DNA of 64,000 nt from Bacteroidota bacterium (GCA_023437305.1 JAEZGN010000020.1:1-64000), one strand, 5' to 3'; shown: positions 39,697 to 49,180, counted from the stretch's first letter. Notes: generated from the sequence alone by a model not told the origin. Translations and numbers: made by a program.

Positions 39697-40185
39697 TTAG
39701 AACTTAACACCATATCCAAATCCTACAGTGAAATGGTCAGCATCGCTGAATGTATACTTCATTTCGAGGTTTAAGAAAGTGTTGCTGCTCAGATTATACT
39801 CCAAACCTCCACCAAGATTAAAACCCCAGTTTGTGAAACCTCTGCTGTCAAATTTTTGATTGCCAATAGTTTCACCCGAGTAGCGATTATTCAACATTGC
39901 TAAACCTGCCAAAGGGAATACACTTACATTGCCTTCCAATGGAAATACATAATGCATATTTACGTTGATGTCAAGCCCTGTAACTTTATTCTTTGGAAAT
40001 AAGAACATTACATCCGGCGCAATACGAATATTGTTGGTGATGTTGTATCTGCCTTCAGCTCCAATCATTAAACGGCCCGGGTCTGATTGATAACCGGCTT
40101 GAAGAACGCCTGATTTTTCACCTTGTTGTGCTTGCACTCCGATTGCCAATAAGGCAAACATAAAAACGAATAATACTTTTTTCAT
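39697..40185 (-). CDS. Outer-membrane beta-barrel protein
   Basis: A 162-residue protein, start at 40185 (MKKVLFVFMFALLAIGVQAQ). Signal peptide cleavage near QA-Q. The mature part alternates hydrophobic and polar residues through eight strands (GVLQAGYQSD, LMIGAEGRYN, DINVNMHYVFPL, FNLGGGLEYNLS) and ends GFGYGVKF with a C-terminal Phe, the sign of an outer-membrane barrel. It resembles small OmpW/OmpA-like barrels. Function unknown. It faces the lpxH gene across the terminator. Confidence 0.8.
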   Translation of the reverse strand: MKKVLFVFMFALLAIGVQAQQGEKSGVLQAGYQSDPGRLMIGAEGRYNITNNIRIAPDVMFLFPKNKVTGLDINVNMHYVFPLEGNVSVFPLAGLAMLNNRYSGETIGNQKFDSRGFTNWGFNLGGGLEYNLSSNTFLNLEMKYTFSDADHFTVGFGYGVKF

Positions 40186-40588
40186 ATACAATTATTTAAT
40201 AAATTATTAATATACAATAAAATATACTTTAATGAAAGTCGAAATTTAAATTTGATTATTTTTTTTTAGAATGTTATGTGTTCTGGTTGAAATTTGTTCT
40301 GGTTTTAATTTTTTTTATTTAATGTTATTGTTTTCTTTTTAAATCCCATTTTACAAACAAACGCACAAACATAATATAAAGTTCACAAATATTTGAGCTT
40401 TTAGGCCTATTTTTTGAGGACTAAAGCGAATTTAATAAGGATTTACAGCTTGTAAAATGGTCTTAAAATCTATATAGTTAAATAATAATTAGGGAGTTTG
40501 GTCTGCTTGGAAAATAAAAGTAAGGTCTGATAGCTTATCAATAAAAAACATCTAACTTTGTACCCGAGTTAATTAGAAGGTTATCGTT
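40186..40588. other. AT-rich spacer between divergent genes
   Basis: About 400 bp without a credible open frame. The only signal I can name is the promoter of the following lrgA gene at 40553-40560; I see no obvious regulatory palindrome. Confidence 0.5.
40553..40560 (+). promoter_or_regulatory. -7 box of lrgAB operon
   Basis: TAACTTTG 28 bp before the ATG at 40589. A -33 box is not clear. Confidence 0.5.
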
Positions 40589-40936
40589 ATGAAAATGATA
40601 AAAGGTATCTTTATCATTCTCCTGTTTTATTTCTTGGGACAAGGAATCAGTTATCTTATTCAAGGATTTGTTCCCGGAAATATCATCGGAATGGTTTTAT
40701 TATTCCTCAGTCTTTACTTCAAGGCTATTTCTCCCGACAATGTAAAAGACGTAGCAAATGTGTTTACCCGCAACATGGCAATATTCTTTATTCCAGCCGG
40801 AGCAGGCTTGTTGGGTGCGTATGGGGTGATCAGTAAATTTTGGATGTCTATACTCATCGTCTGTTCGGTGAGTACGGTATTGGTTATTGTGGTTGTCGCT
40901 ATTGTTCAACAGCAAATGGAACGAAGAAGAAAATGA
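40589..40936 (+). CDS. lrgA: CidA/LrgA family holin-like protein
   Basis: A 115-residue membrane protein with four hydrophobic helices and the family motif IIGMVLLFLSLYF and FFIPAGAGLLGAYGVI. In the CidA/LrgA family it controls murein hydrolase activity and programmed cell lysis. It overlaps the start of the lrgB gene (ATGA), so the two form one operon. The Lys-rich C-terminus (QQQMERRRK) is cytoplasmic. Confidence 0.92.
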   Translation: MKMIKGIFIILLFYFLGQGISYLIQGFVPGNIIGMVLLFLSLYFKAISPDNVKDVANVFTRNMAIFFIPAGAGLLGAYGVISKFWMSILIVCSVSTVLVIVVVAIVQQQMERRRK

Positions 40937-41631
40937 GAGCATTGTTTGAATCCACAGAATTTACGCTTCTCCTTGTTTTTGGCAGTTACCTGCTGGGACA
41001 ATGGGTTTTTAAGAAGACACGCATCGCTTTGTTGCATCCTATGATTGTTGCCATTGCCATTATTATAGTATTCTTGAAGGTGACAGGTATCGATTACCGG
41101 ACTTTCGAAGAGAGCAGCCGGTTTGTTAGCTTTATGCTTGGGCCTTCGGTTGTGGCGTTAGGATATATTCTAAACGAGCAGTTGGCATACCTCAAAGGCA
41201 ATGTGGTATCCATCCTTACTTCTATCTTTATGGGCAGTATAGTGGGAATACTGAGTGTGATTGTATTGGCTAAAATAACAGGAGCCGATCAGATGCTTAT
41301 CCATTCTCTCGAACCCAAATCGGTGACTACGCCCATTGCGATGAGTATTGCCGAGCAGTCGGGCGGTAACGTATCGCTTACGGCGGTGATTGTGCTTTTC
41401 TGCGGTATATTCGGAAGTATTATCGGACCTCCCATATTGCGCTTGCTGGGTATCAAAAGTAGTGTTGCCAGAGGCTTGGCGATGGGTGCTTCGGCACACG
41501 GGGTAGGCACAGCCAAAGCAATGGAGATGGGGGTGATAGAGGGTGCGCTTAGCGGGCTTGCCATCGGCTTGATGGGGGTAATGACTGCATTGCTGATACC
41601 TATATTGCACCAGCTGTTTGCTTCATTATAG
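40933..41631 (+). CDS. lrgB: LrgB/CidB family protein
   Basis: A 232-residue membrane protein (start MRALFESTEFTLLLV) sharing a 4-bp ATGA overlap with lrgA; a longer in-frame extension upstream would run inside lrgA and is rejected. Six or seven membrane segments, with the family motifs SVVALGYILNEQLAYLKG, EPKSVTTPIAMSIAEQSGG and GIKSSVARGLAMGASAHGVGTAKA. Together with LrgA it is thought to modulate export of murein hydrolases; recent work also ties homologues to pyruvate uptake. A hairpin terminator follows (41636-41670). Confidence 0.93.
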   Translation: MRALFESTEFTLLLVFGSYLLGQWVFKKTRIALLHPMIVAIAIIIVFLKVTGIDYRTFEESSRFVSFMLGPSVVALGYILNEQLAYLKGNVVSILTSIFMGSIVGILSVIVLAKITGADQMLIHSLEPKSVTTPIAMSIAEQSGGNVSLTAVIVLFCGIFGSIIGPPILRLLGIKSSVARGLAMGASAHGVGTAKAMEMGVIEGALSGLAIGLMGVMTALLIPILHQLFASL

Positions 41632-41635
41632 AAAA

Positions 41636-41670
41636 AGGCCGATAGGATATGAAAATCCTTATCAGCCTCC
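41636..41670 (+). terminator. Terminator-like hairpin after lrgB
   Basis: AGGCCGATAGGAT pairs with ATCCTTATCAGCCT with minor bulges. The tail is only weakly T-rich. Confidence 0.5.
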
Positions 41671-41704
41671 AAGCATTAATAGCTTATTGAATTCAGCAAA
41701 ACTC

Positions 41705-41842
41705 TTATCTCAAAGAAGATATATCTATAACATAACGGAATTGAACTTTTCCGTCCGGTACATTTTTGTATGCTTCATTTACCTGCTGTATCGGTATAAA
41801 CTCTACCATCGGGTAAATGTTGTTAGCCACCGAGTAATCCAT
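41705..41842 (-). pseudogene. C-terminal fragment of a zinc-dependent alcohol dehydrogenase
   Basis: The minus-strand frame from 41842 reads MDYSVANNIYPMVEFI ... VNEAYKNVPDGKVQFRYVID, which matches the last 45 residues of YahK/CAD-type medium-chain alcohol dehydrogenases. The remaining 300 residues of such a gene are absent upstream on the minus strand, so this is a decayed remnant rather than a gene. It lies in the 600-bp region 41632-42246, which otherwise holds REP-like sequence. Confidence 0.75.
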
Positions 41843-42047
41843 CTTTAAAGTGATAGACTAAAATGACCGTATACATAATATGATCGTTGAGAAAAGAAAA
41901 ACCCTAAAAGAAAAATCACTTTTTTTACGCTGAATATTTGAAAAAAATATTGGCGTGCTTTACATGCTAAAGACAAATATGCTTCCTATCGTCAGCATGA
42001 CGAAGACCATATCACATTTCTCTGTTCGATTATCATATCTTCATCTT

Positions 42048-42116
42048 TTGTCATCCTGACTGCAAGGAAGGATCTCCTTTCTTTAAGTGTATCGAGGTTC
42101 TTCTTTTCGGTCAGAA
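42048..42116. repeat. REP-like dispersed element, copy c; region 41843-42246
   Basis: Begins TTGTCATCCTGACTGCAAGG and ends near GGTCAGAATGG; a second half-element (TCGTCAGCATGACG) lies at 41990-42003. This is a diverged copy of the family at 12425, 30571, 53932 and 57398. The rest of 41843-42246 contains AT-rich DNA and the promoter at 42176-42183. Confidence 0.6.
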
Positions 42117-42175
42117 TGGTATATGGTAATAATCGTTTTAGGCTACTTATAATATCAGGCAGTTCTTTTTTTGGT

Positions 42176-42183
42176 TACCTTTG
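42176..42183 (+). promoter_or_regulatory. -7 box of ABC-F gene
   Basis: TACCTTTG, 63 bp before the ATG at 42247. Confidence 0.55.
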
Positions 42184-42246
42184 CGATGATTAGAAATACA
42201 ATCTCGGTTTAGAAAAATAGTTTTCAATTTATAACTCAAAATATAT

Positions 42247-44124
42247 ATGGCTTCTTTCCTGCAAGTAGAAGGACTTACAAAAAGCTTTGGCGATCTGGTT
42301 TTGTTTCGTGATATATCATTCGGTATAGCCGAAGGCGAACGCATCGGGCTGATCGCAAAAAATGGGTCGGGCAAGACCACCTTGTTGAACATCCTCACAG
42401 GAAAAGAACCTTACGATAGCGGAGCAGTTGTTTTTCGCCGCGATTTGCGTGTGGCATATCTCGAACAAGACCCTGCCTATCCCGAAACCCTGACGGTGTT
42501 GGAAGCGTGCTTCCATTCGGGAAATGACGTGACAGACCTCATTGCCGAATACGAAAGGGTGATCAATTCGAAAGACCATTCGGGGCTTGATGCAATTTTA
42601 CAAAAGATGGATGTTTTGCAGGCATGGGACTACGAGCATCGTGCAAAGCAGATTTTGGGACAACTGAAAATTACCGATTTCGAACAAAAAATATCCGAGC
42701 TATCGGGCGGACAGCTCAAGCGTGTGGCACTTGCCAATGTGCTGATTACCGAACCCGATCTTATTATTCTCGATGAGCCTACCAACCACCTCGACCTCGA
42801 TATGGTAGAGTGGCTCGAAGAATACCTCCAGCGTTCACGGCTGAGCCTGTTGATGGTAACGCACGATCGTTATTTCCTCGATCGTGTATGCAACGAAATC
42901 ATAGAGATAGATCAACAACAGTTGTTTCAATATAAAGGCAACTTTTCGTACTATCTCGAAAAGCGCGATGAGCGTATTTCAGCACAGAATGCCGAGCTAG
43001 ACCGTGCTAACAATCTTCTGCGTAAAGAACTCGAGTGGATGCGTCGTCAGCCGCAAGCCCGAGCTACGAAGGCCAAGTCGAGGATCGACGCATTCTACGA
43101 CTTGGAAAAGAAAGCCCAGCAGGTACGTGATGCCGGAAATGTGCAATTGCAGATGAAAGGTACATATATCGGCAATAAGATTTTCGAAGCGCAGCATGTT
43201 TATAAGTCTTTTGGAGATATTAAGATACTCGAGGATTTTAATTATGTGTTTGCCCGATACGAAAAACTAGGTATCGTAGGAAATAACGGTACGGGTAAAT
43301 CTACTTTCATCAAAATGCTGATGGGGGAGGTAGCTCCCGACAAAGGAGGTTTTGACATTGGCGAAACCGTAAAGTTCGGCTATTACAGTCAGGACGGACT
43401 GAAGTTTGACGAACAGATGAAGGTTATTGATGTGGTTCAGAATATAGCCGAGGTGATAGACTTGGGCAATGGCAGCCGATTGACAGCATCGCAATTTCTA
43501 CAACATTTTCTCTTCCCACCCGAAAAACAGCACAACTTTGTCTATAAGCTTTCGGGAGGAGAAAAACGCCGTCTGTACCTCTGTACAGTCTTGATAACCA
43601 ACCCAAACTTCTTGGTGTTGGACGAGCCTACCAACGATCTGGATATCGTCACGCTCAATATTCTCGAAGAATACCTTCAACAGTTCAAAGGCTGTGTGAT
43701 TGTGGTATCGCACGACCGCTATTTTATGGATAAGGTTGTAGATCATTTGCTTGCTTTTCTGGGGAATGCTCGTATAAAAGATTTCCCGGGCAACTATACT
43801 CAGTACCGTGAGTGGAAAGAGGTGCAGGAACTTTTGGAAAAAGAAAAGGAACAGGCTGAGAAGCCTAAAGAAGAAAAGGTGCAACAGGCGCAGCCTAAGA
43901 ATGACGAAAAGAAAAAGCTTTCGTTCAAGGAAAAGCGTGAGTTTGAAGAACTCGACGCACTGATCCCGCAACTCGAAGAAGAAAAAGCGAACCTTGAAAA
44001 TGAATTATCCAGCGGTACATTATCTACCGACGAGTTGTTACAGAAATCGAATCGTATCAGTCAGCTGATAGAGGAGATAGAAGAAAAAACAATGCGTTGG
44101 CTGGAGTTGAGCGAGTTGGCATAG
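42247..44124 (+). CDS. ABC-F family ATPase (Uup-like)
   Basis: A 625-residue protein with two ATP-binding cassettes and no membrane segments, so it is an ABC-F factor rather than a transporter. Cassette 1: Walker A KNGSGKTT, signature LSGGQLKR, Walker B LIILDEPTNHLD. Cassette 2: GNNGTGKST, LSGGEKRRLYL, LVLDEPTNDLD. The interdomain linker is charged, and the C-terminus is a Lys/Glu coiled coil (from about residue 530), which matches the Uup type. Such proteins act on the ribosome or in DNA stability. The promoter at 42176 and the flanking REP-like sequence suggest a stand-alone gene. Confidence 0.9.
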   Translation: MASFLQVEGLTKSFGDLVLFRDISFGIAEGERIGLIAKNGSGKTTLLNILTGKEPYDSGAVVFRRDLRVAYLEQDPAYPETLTVLEACFHSGNDVTDLIAEYERVINSKDHSGLDAILQKMDVLQAWDYEHRAKQILGQLKITDFEQKISELSGGQLKRVALANVLITEPDLIILDEPTNHLDLDMVEWLEEYLQRSRLSLLMVTHDRYFLDRVCNEIIEIDQQQLFQYKGNFSYYLEKRDERISAQNAELDRANNLLRKELEWMRRQPQARATKAKSRIDAFYDLEKKAQQVRDAGNVQLQMKGTYIGNKIFEAQHVYKSFGDIKILEDFNYVFARYEKLGIVGNNGTGKSTFIKMLMGEVAPDKGGFDIGETVKFGYYSQDGLKFDEQMKVIDVVQNIAEVIDLGNGSRLTASQFLQHFLFPPEKQHNFVYKLSGGEKRRLYLCTVLITNPNFLVLDEPTNDLDIVTLNILEEYLQQFKGCVIVVSHDRYFMDKVVDHLLAFLGNARIKDFPGNYTQYREWKEVQELLEKEKEQAEKPKEEKVQQAQPKNDEKKKLSFKEKREFEELDALIPQLEEEKANLENELSSGTLSTDELLQKSNRISQLIEEIEEKTMRWLELSELA

Positions 44125-44137
44125 TATTAGAATAGGT

Positions 44138-44406
44138 GATTGCAAATCCTTCATGACTTAATCTTTCGGATTGTAAATCCTTATAGTAGAACGCAGGTGA
44201 TTACAAATCCCCTGCAACGAAGGAATCCCCTGCAACGAAACCTAACTTGCGGATTGCAAATCCACAAGAACGAAGAACAGAGTATGATAGTACTGGTAAA
44301 ACACCGTCCTTTCGGATTTGCAATCCGAAAGGATATATTAGCAGGATTTGTAATCCGCAAATAGAATCATGATAAATATACTACCATCCTTCCGAATTAT
44401 AAATCC
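44138..44406. repeat. Array of seven GGATT...AATCC palindromes
   Basis: Units of the form GGATT(G/T)(C/T/A)AAATCC occur at 44138-44149, 44168-44180, 44199-44210, 44251-44263, 44311-44329 (longest: TTCGGATTTGCAATCCGAA), 44344-44356 and 44394-44406, in either orientation, separated by 10-60 bp. The same palindrome lies in the 90-bp repeats at 4443 and 6451. The 384-bp gap between the ABC-F gene and murI consists mainly of this array. Confidence 0.75.
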
Positions 44407-44487
44407 GAAAGAAAGATAGAGGAACGATACAACTCCCGATTTAGATTTTTAATATCAAGATTAATGAAATAACTTCAATATTGTATT

Positions 44488-44495
44488 TATCTTTG
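44488..44495 (+). promoter_or_regulatory. -7 box of murI
   Basis: TATCTTTG just 13 bp before the ATG at 44509, so the leader would be only about 8 nt. Confidence 0.6.
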
Positions 44496-44508
44496 CAGAA
44501 ACAAAAAT

Positions 44509-45339
44509 ATGATGCTTAAACCCGGACCTATTGGTGTATTTGATTCAGGATATGGAGGTCTCACGATACTATCGGAGATACAAGCCCTTATGCCCGAATA
44601 CGATTATTGCTACCTTGGCGATAACTCGCGTGCACCCTATGGCGCTCGGTCGTTTGAGGTGGTCTATGAGTTTACCAAGCAGGCTGTAACGGCATTGTTC
44701 GATATGGGGTGTAATCTCGTTATCCTTGCCTGTAACACAGCATCGGCAAAAGCTTTGCGTACCATTCAGCAAAAAGATCTGCCAAATATGAATCCCGATA
44801 AGAGGGTGTTGGGTATTATACGCCCTACAGCCGAGATCATCGGACAGATAACACACAGCAGGCATGTAGGAGTATTGGGTACAGTGGGTACTATACAGTC
44901 GCAGTCGTACCCGATAGAGATAAACAAACTGTTTCCCGATATAAAAGTAACCGGCGAGGCTTGCCCTATGTGGGTTCCTTTGGTAGAAAATAACGAATAC
45001 GAAAGTGAAGGAGCAGATTACTTTGTGAAAAAAAATCTGGATAATATTTTAGCTAAAGATCCCGATATAGATACACTTATTCTTGGCTGCACGCATTACC
45101 CGTTGTTGCTGAATAAGATAAAGAAAATCCTACCCAAGGAGGTAACCGCCTTGCCTCAGGGAGAATACATCGCCCATAGCCTCAAAGATTATCTGCGACG
45201 GCATCCCGAAATGGATGAGGCATGTACCAAAAACGGAGAGACGCACTATTTTACAACCGAATCTTCCGAAAAATTTTCGGGTGCGGCAACTATTTTTCTG
45301 AATAAAGAGATAGAAGTAAAGCACATTACACTCGATTAA
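44509..45339 (+). CDS. murI: Glutamate racemase
   Basis: A 276-residue enzyme (275 from the second ATG). It converts L- to D-glutamate for peptidoglycan. The two catalytic cysteines are in ILACNTASAKAL and LGCTHYPLL, with the conserved start PIGVFDSGYGGLTIL and DNSRAPYGARSFEVV. Its promoter is immediately upstream; no operon partner on either side. Confidence 0.95.
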   Translation: MMLKPGPIGVFDSGYGGLTILSEIQALMPEYDYCYLGDNSRAPYGARSFEVVYEFTKQAVTALFDMGCNLVILACNTASAKALRTIQQKDLPNMNPDKRVLGIIRPTAEIIGQITHSRHVGVLGTVGTIQSQSYPIEINKLFPDIKVTGEACPMWVPLVENNEYESEGADYFVKKNLDNILAKDPDIDTLILGCTHYPLLLNKIKKILPKEVTALPQGEYIAHSLKDYLRRHPEMDEACTKNGETHYFTTESSEKFSGAATIFLNKEIEVKHITLD

Positions 45340-45497
45340 TCCCGCCCTTTTTTCTGATATGCAAAAAAAACAATTATATTTGTTTTTATAAGTTAGCATG
45401 GATTTTACAAAAAGGAAATAGAAGAATAATAAACCTCGTATTTTGTATTACAAAACATACATCATTTAGAACATTTCAATCAAAATAGTCAAATATA

Positions 45498-46148
45498 ATG
45501 AGCTATCTATCGAAAGAATATCAGGAATTGTGGAATTTTTCGAAATATCCTCCGAGTGCATACCGGATCTTTGGATTTGTGTTTAGCAAGCAACCCGGAA
45601 GTTTTAATTACAATAAAAATATTGTTCAGATATTTACGATAAAGTCTGATGATTTATCCCAACAAGTAAGAATTGAGAACTTTAAGAAATTGTGCCAAAG
45701 CTTGTTCAAGGAGGTAAATATAAAAGATGATTTGGATATTAAAACAGAGATCGACAATGATAGTAAAGAAACGGTCATTACTTTTTTCTCCAATAATGTT
45801 TGCAACTGCTTACAGTCTTTAAAATATGAAGATGAGAAGATCTTGTTCAATACTCTTTACAAACCATCATTAGGTACATATCCTTTGAGCCTCAATCAGC
45901 GGATACAGTTTGTTTTGGGGGTTTACTTAAATCACTCTTATCACAGAGCAAAAATGATGTTTCACGACAATTATGCAAAAATGTCGTTGACACATAGTTT
46001 TATGGTTGATCTGGCCGGAGAAGATGACAAATTTATTTTAACTTCTTGTTTCGACGAATTACATACGCACGTTATTGAAATTAACGAAAATGGTCAGATG
46101 TGGAAAAATTTAGAAACACTCCTTCTAAAATATGGGTATCAGCTATAA
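45498..46148 (+). CDS. Hypothetical protein
   Basis: A 216-residue soluble protein beginning MSYLSKEYQELWNFSKYPPS. It has many Asn, Lys, Tyr and Phe residues, no signal peptide and no membrane segment. Conserved-looking parts include YRIFGFVFSKQPGSFNYN, NQRIQFVLGVYLNHSYHRAK and DELHTHVIEI, where several His residues cluster. No family is recognised. A TATATTTG motif at 45375-45382 is a possible promoter. It is a stand-alone gene followed by a 178-bp spacer. Confidence 0.55.
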   Translation: MSYLSKEYQELWNFSKYPPSAYRIFGFVFSKQPGSFNYNKNIVQIFTIKSDDLSQQVRIENFKKLCQSLFKEVNIKDDLDIKTEIDNDSKETVITFFSNNVCNCLQSLKYEDEKILFNTLYKPSLGTYPLSLNQRIQFVLGVYLNHSYHRAKMMFHDNYAKMSLTHSFMVDLAGEDDKFILTSCFDELHTHVIEINENGQMWKNLETLLLKYGYQL

Positions 46149-46326
46149 GGTATAATTCTCTTTTTGCTTCTTGAACCTGCAATTTTCTATCTTTCAGTAG
46201 GTACAACCATAGATGTAAGAGAGGAACTCTAAAGTAACAGTCCGGAAGGTATTGCTTTTGTTTTATGATTCAATTTATTTTTATTAATTTTAGAGTATTG
46301 TTTTTAACCCAAACACCTGATATCCC

Positions 46327-47934
46327 ATGATAGATTTAAAGAGGTTTACTTTAGTAATTATTCCCGCATCAATACTCAGCCCATATACTTATAGTCAAAA
46401 TAAACAGAGCGATACACCTCAATCCCGTCCCAATATTATTCATATAATGACGGACGATCATTCGTTTCAGACAATCAGTGCATACAGGCATCCTATCTCC
46501 AAGTTAGCTCCTACGCCTAATATAGACCGATTGGCGAATGAAGGCATGTTGTTTCAGCAAGCCTTTGTCGAAAACTCACTGTCTACCCCTAGCCGGGCAT
46601 GCCTTATGACAGGCTTGTATAGCCATCAGAACGGACAACGTCAGCTGGGTGCAGGTATAGATACAACCAAAATCTTTTTTTCGGAATTACTTACGCAGGC
46701 GGGATATCAAACAGGAGTTGTAGGTAAATGGCATATGCAATGCGAACCAAAAGGGTTTGATTATTATTGCGTGCTCAACGATCAGGGAGATTATTATAAT
46801 CCGAGCTTCAAAACCAAGGATTCTCACGGCAAATACATACGCGAAGAGGGGTATGCAACCAACCTTATTACAACCCATTCGATAGAATTCCTTAAAAACA
46901 GAGACAAGAGCAAACCTTTTGCCCTGTTGGTACATCATAAAGCTCCGCACAGAAATTGGATGCCCGAAGCCAAGTATTATGACTTGTACGAGGATGTAGA
47001 ATTCCCTAAACCTGAGACATTCTATGACGACTACAAAAGTCGTTGCTCTGCTGCCCGCACTCAGGATATGACTATCGACAAGACCATGACGCTTATTTAC
47101 GATCTTAAGCTGAATGAACTAAAGGATACACCTCCTTATAATACAGAGTGGGGGAAAGATGGTTTGGAGCAAGCAATGAACCAACTGACTCCCGCACAGC
47201 GTGAAGCTTGGGAGAAGGCCTATCACCCTAAGAATATGGAATTCATTAACAGTAACTTGTCAGGTGATGCATTGCTCGATTGGAAATTTCAACGTTATAT
47301 GAGAGATTATCTCCGCTGTATAAAATCGATTGACGATGAAGTCGGACGCTTGATTGATTACCTCCAAAAAGAAGGTTTGATGGATAATACAATTATTGTT
47401 TATACTTCCGATCAAGGTTTTTATATGGGAGAACATGGGTGGTTCGATAAGCGTTTTATGTACGAAGAATCGTTCCGAACACCGCTGATAATACGTTATC
47501 CCAAAGCCATAAAGTCAGGGACGAAAACCGCAGCTTTGGTGCAGAATATAGACTTTGCCCCTACTTACTTGTCATTAGCTGGAATAGAGAAGCCGACAGA
47601 AATGAGCGGAGTTTCTCTTGAAGCATTGTTTGATGGCAAAACTCCTAAAGATTGGAGAAAAGATTTGTATTATCACTATTATGATTATCCTGCGATCCAC
47701 AATGTACGCCGTCATGACGGGGTAAGGACAGAAAGGTATAAACTGATTCACTTCTACGGCGAGGGAGAAATGGGCAATGATGAGGATATCAATTGTAATG
47801 AGTTGTTCGACCTGCAAAATGATCCGACCGAATTGCATAATCTGTACGGAAAAGAAGGGTATGAAGAAATAACGAAAGAGTTGCAGGCTGCTCTCGATAA
47901 CTATAGAAAGAAGCTCAAGGTAGATGAATTTTAA
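46327..47934 (+). CDS. Type I sulfatase, serine-type
   Basis: A 535-residue exported enzyme (signal MIDLKRFTLVIIPASILSPYTYSQ). The metal-binding start is IIHIMTDDHSFQT (D43, D44), and the sulfatase motif is SLSTPSRACLMTG: Ser86 in S-x-P-S-R is the residue oxidised to formylglycine, so it needs an anaerobic maturase, and such a gene follows directly. Later regions TSDQGFYMGEHGWFDKRFMYEESFRTPLI and YRPDG-like MNAVRRHDGVRTERYKLIHF fit the family. It hydrolyses sulfate esters, perhaps on mucins or algal glycans; substrate unknown. Confidence 0.92.
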   Translation: MIDLKRFTLVIIPASILSPYTYSQNKQSDTPQSRPNIIHIMTDDHSFQTISAYRHPISKLAPTPNIDRLANEGMLFQQAFVENSLSTPSRACLMTGLYSHQNGQRQLGAGIDTTKIFFSELLTQAGYQTGVVGKWHMQCEPKGFDYYCVLNDQGDYYNPSFKTKDSHGKYIREEGYATNLITTHSIEFLKNRDKSKPFALLVHHKAPHRNWMPEAKYYDLYEDVEFPKPETFYDDYKSRCSAARTQDMTIDKTMTLIYDLKLNELKDTPPYNTEWGKDGLEQAMNQLTPAQREAWEKAYHPKNMEFINSNLSGDALLDWKFQRYMRDYLRCIKSIDDEVGRLIDYLQKEGLMDNTIIVYTSDQGFYMGEHGWFDKRFMYEESFRTPLIIRYPKAIKSGTKTAALVQNIDFAPTYLSLAGIEKPTEMSGVSLEALFDGKTPKDWRKDLYYHYYDYPAIHNVRRHDGVRTERYKLIHFYGEGEMGNDEDINCNELFDLQNDPTELHNLYGKEGYEEITKELQAALDNYRKKLKVDEF

Positions 47935-48004
47935 GTGAGTGAAAAACTTTTTCCGTCATTCTATTATCAATAGAGTATAATATCACAATCTAAAACCAGA
48001 CCGG

Positions 48005-49180
48005 ATGTCTTCGAAAACGTATGCTCCTTTTGCAAAGCCACTCTATGTGATGCTTAAGCCAATAGGAGCTGTTTGTAATCTAGGGTGCACTTATTGCTAT
48101 TATCTGGAGAAGAAGGAACTGTATCCCGACAAGGGTAATAAGACAATAATGAGTGACGATCTTCTGGAACGGTTTGTCTCTCAATACATCGAGGCGCAAA
48201 CCATGCAGCCCATACTGTTTACATGGCATGGAGGCGAACCTTTGATGCGTGACATCTCGTTTTATAAGAAAGCATTGGAGTTGCAACGTAAATATGCTAA
48301 AGGGAAACAGATTTCGAATACCCTGCAAACCAACGGCACGCTGTTGAACGATGAGTGGTGTGAATTTTTTAGACAGAACAACTTCCTGATCGGTATCTCC
48401 ATTGATGGGTCTAAGCCCTTCCATGACAAGTACAGAACAACAAAAGATATGCGTCCGACGTTCGATCATGTTGTGCGGGGGATCAATCTTCTAAAGAAGC
48501 ATGGGGTAGAATACAATATAATGGGAGTTGTAAATGACTTTAATATCAACCATCCGCTAGAGTTTTATCAGTTTTTTAAAGATATCGATTCTCATTACAT
48601 CCAATTCTCTCCCGCTGTAGAAAGAGACAGCAAAGGGAATGTGACTCAATGGAGTGTTACACCCGAAAAATGGGGCGATTTTCTTATTGCTATTTTCAAC
48701 GAGTGGGTAAGGAAAGATGTCGGAACATATTTCGTTCAATACTTCGATTCTGCACTCGCCAATTGGGTTGGGGTAGACCCCGGAATTTGTATCTTTGCAA
48801 AGAATTGCGGACATGCGGGGGTTATGGAATTTAATGGAGATGTATATTCTTGCGATCACTTCGTATATCCTCAATATAAGCTGGGTAATATAAACGACAA
48901 GACATTAATGGAGATGATGTATTCGAAGCAGCAAACCGATTTTGGGTTAGCAAAGTCGGCTTCCTTGTCATCTCAGTGTAAACAGTGTAAGTATTTGTTT
49001 GCTTGTCGTGGCGAATGCCCTAAAAACCGAATATCAAAAACTCAATCGGGCGAAGAAATAAATTATCTATGTAACGGGTATTACAAGTTCTTCGAACATA
49101 TAGCCCCCTATATGGACTTCATGAAAAAAGAACTGGGGGCACAACGTCCTCCCGGTAATATTATGAAAGTCTTAAAATAA
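48005..49180 (+). CDS. Anaerobic sulfatase-maturating enzyme (radical SAM)
   Basis: A 391-residue radical-SAM enzyme. The [4Fe-4S]-binding CX3CX2C is C24-C28-C31 in AVCNLGCTYCYYLEKKELYP. Two further Cys clusters near the C-terminus (CDHFVYPQY and CKQCKYLFACRGECPKNRI) are the SPASM-type auxiliary cluster ligands. It converts Ser86 of the sulfatase upstream to formylglycine without oxygen. It begins 70 bp after the sulfatase on the same strand, a matched pair. The family is called anSME; no other sulfatase is nearby. Confidence 0.92.
   Translation: MSSKTYAPFAKPLYVMLKPIGAVCNLGCTYCYYLEKKELYPDKGNKTIMSDDLLERFVSQYIEAQTMQPILFTWHGGEPLMRDISFYKKALELQRKYAKGKQISNTLQTNGTLLNDEWCEFFRQNNFLIGISIDGSKPFHDKYRTTKDMRPTFDHVVRGINLLKKHGVEYNIMGVVNDFNINHPLEFYQFFKDIDSHYIQFSPAVERDSKGNVTQWSVTPEKWGDFLIAIFNEWVRKDVGTYFVQYFDSALANWVGVDPGICIFAKNCGHAGVMEFNGDVYSCDHFVYPQYKLGNINDKTLMEMMYSKQQTDFGLAKSASLSSQCKQCKYLFACRGECPKNRISKTQSGEEINYLCNGYYKFFEHIAPYMDFMKKELGAQRPPGNIMKVLK

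Noticed and set aside
40840..40932. N-terminal extension of lrgB inside lrgA
   Set aside because: It lies in another frame of lrgA with no family similarity; ATG at 40933 overlaps the lrgA stop and gives the normal protein.
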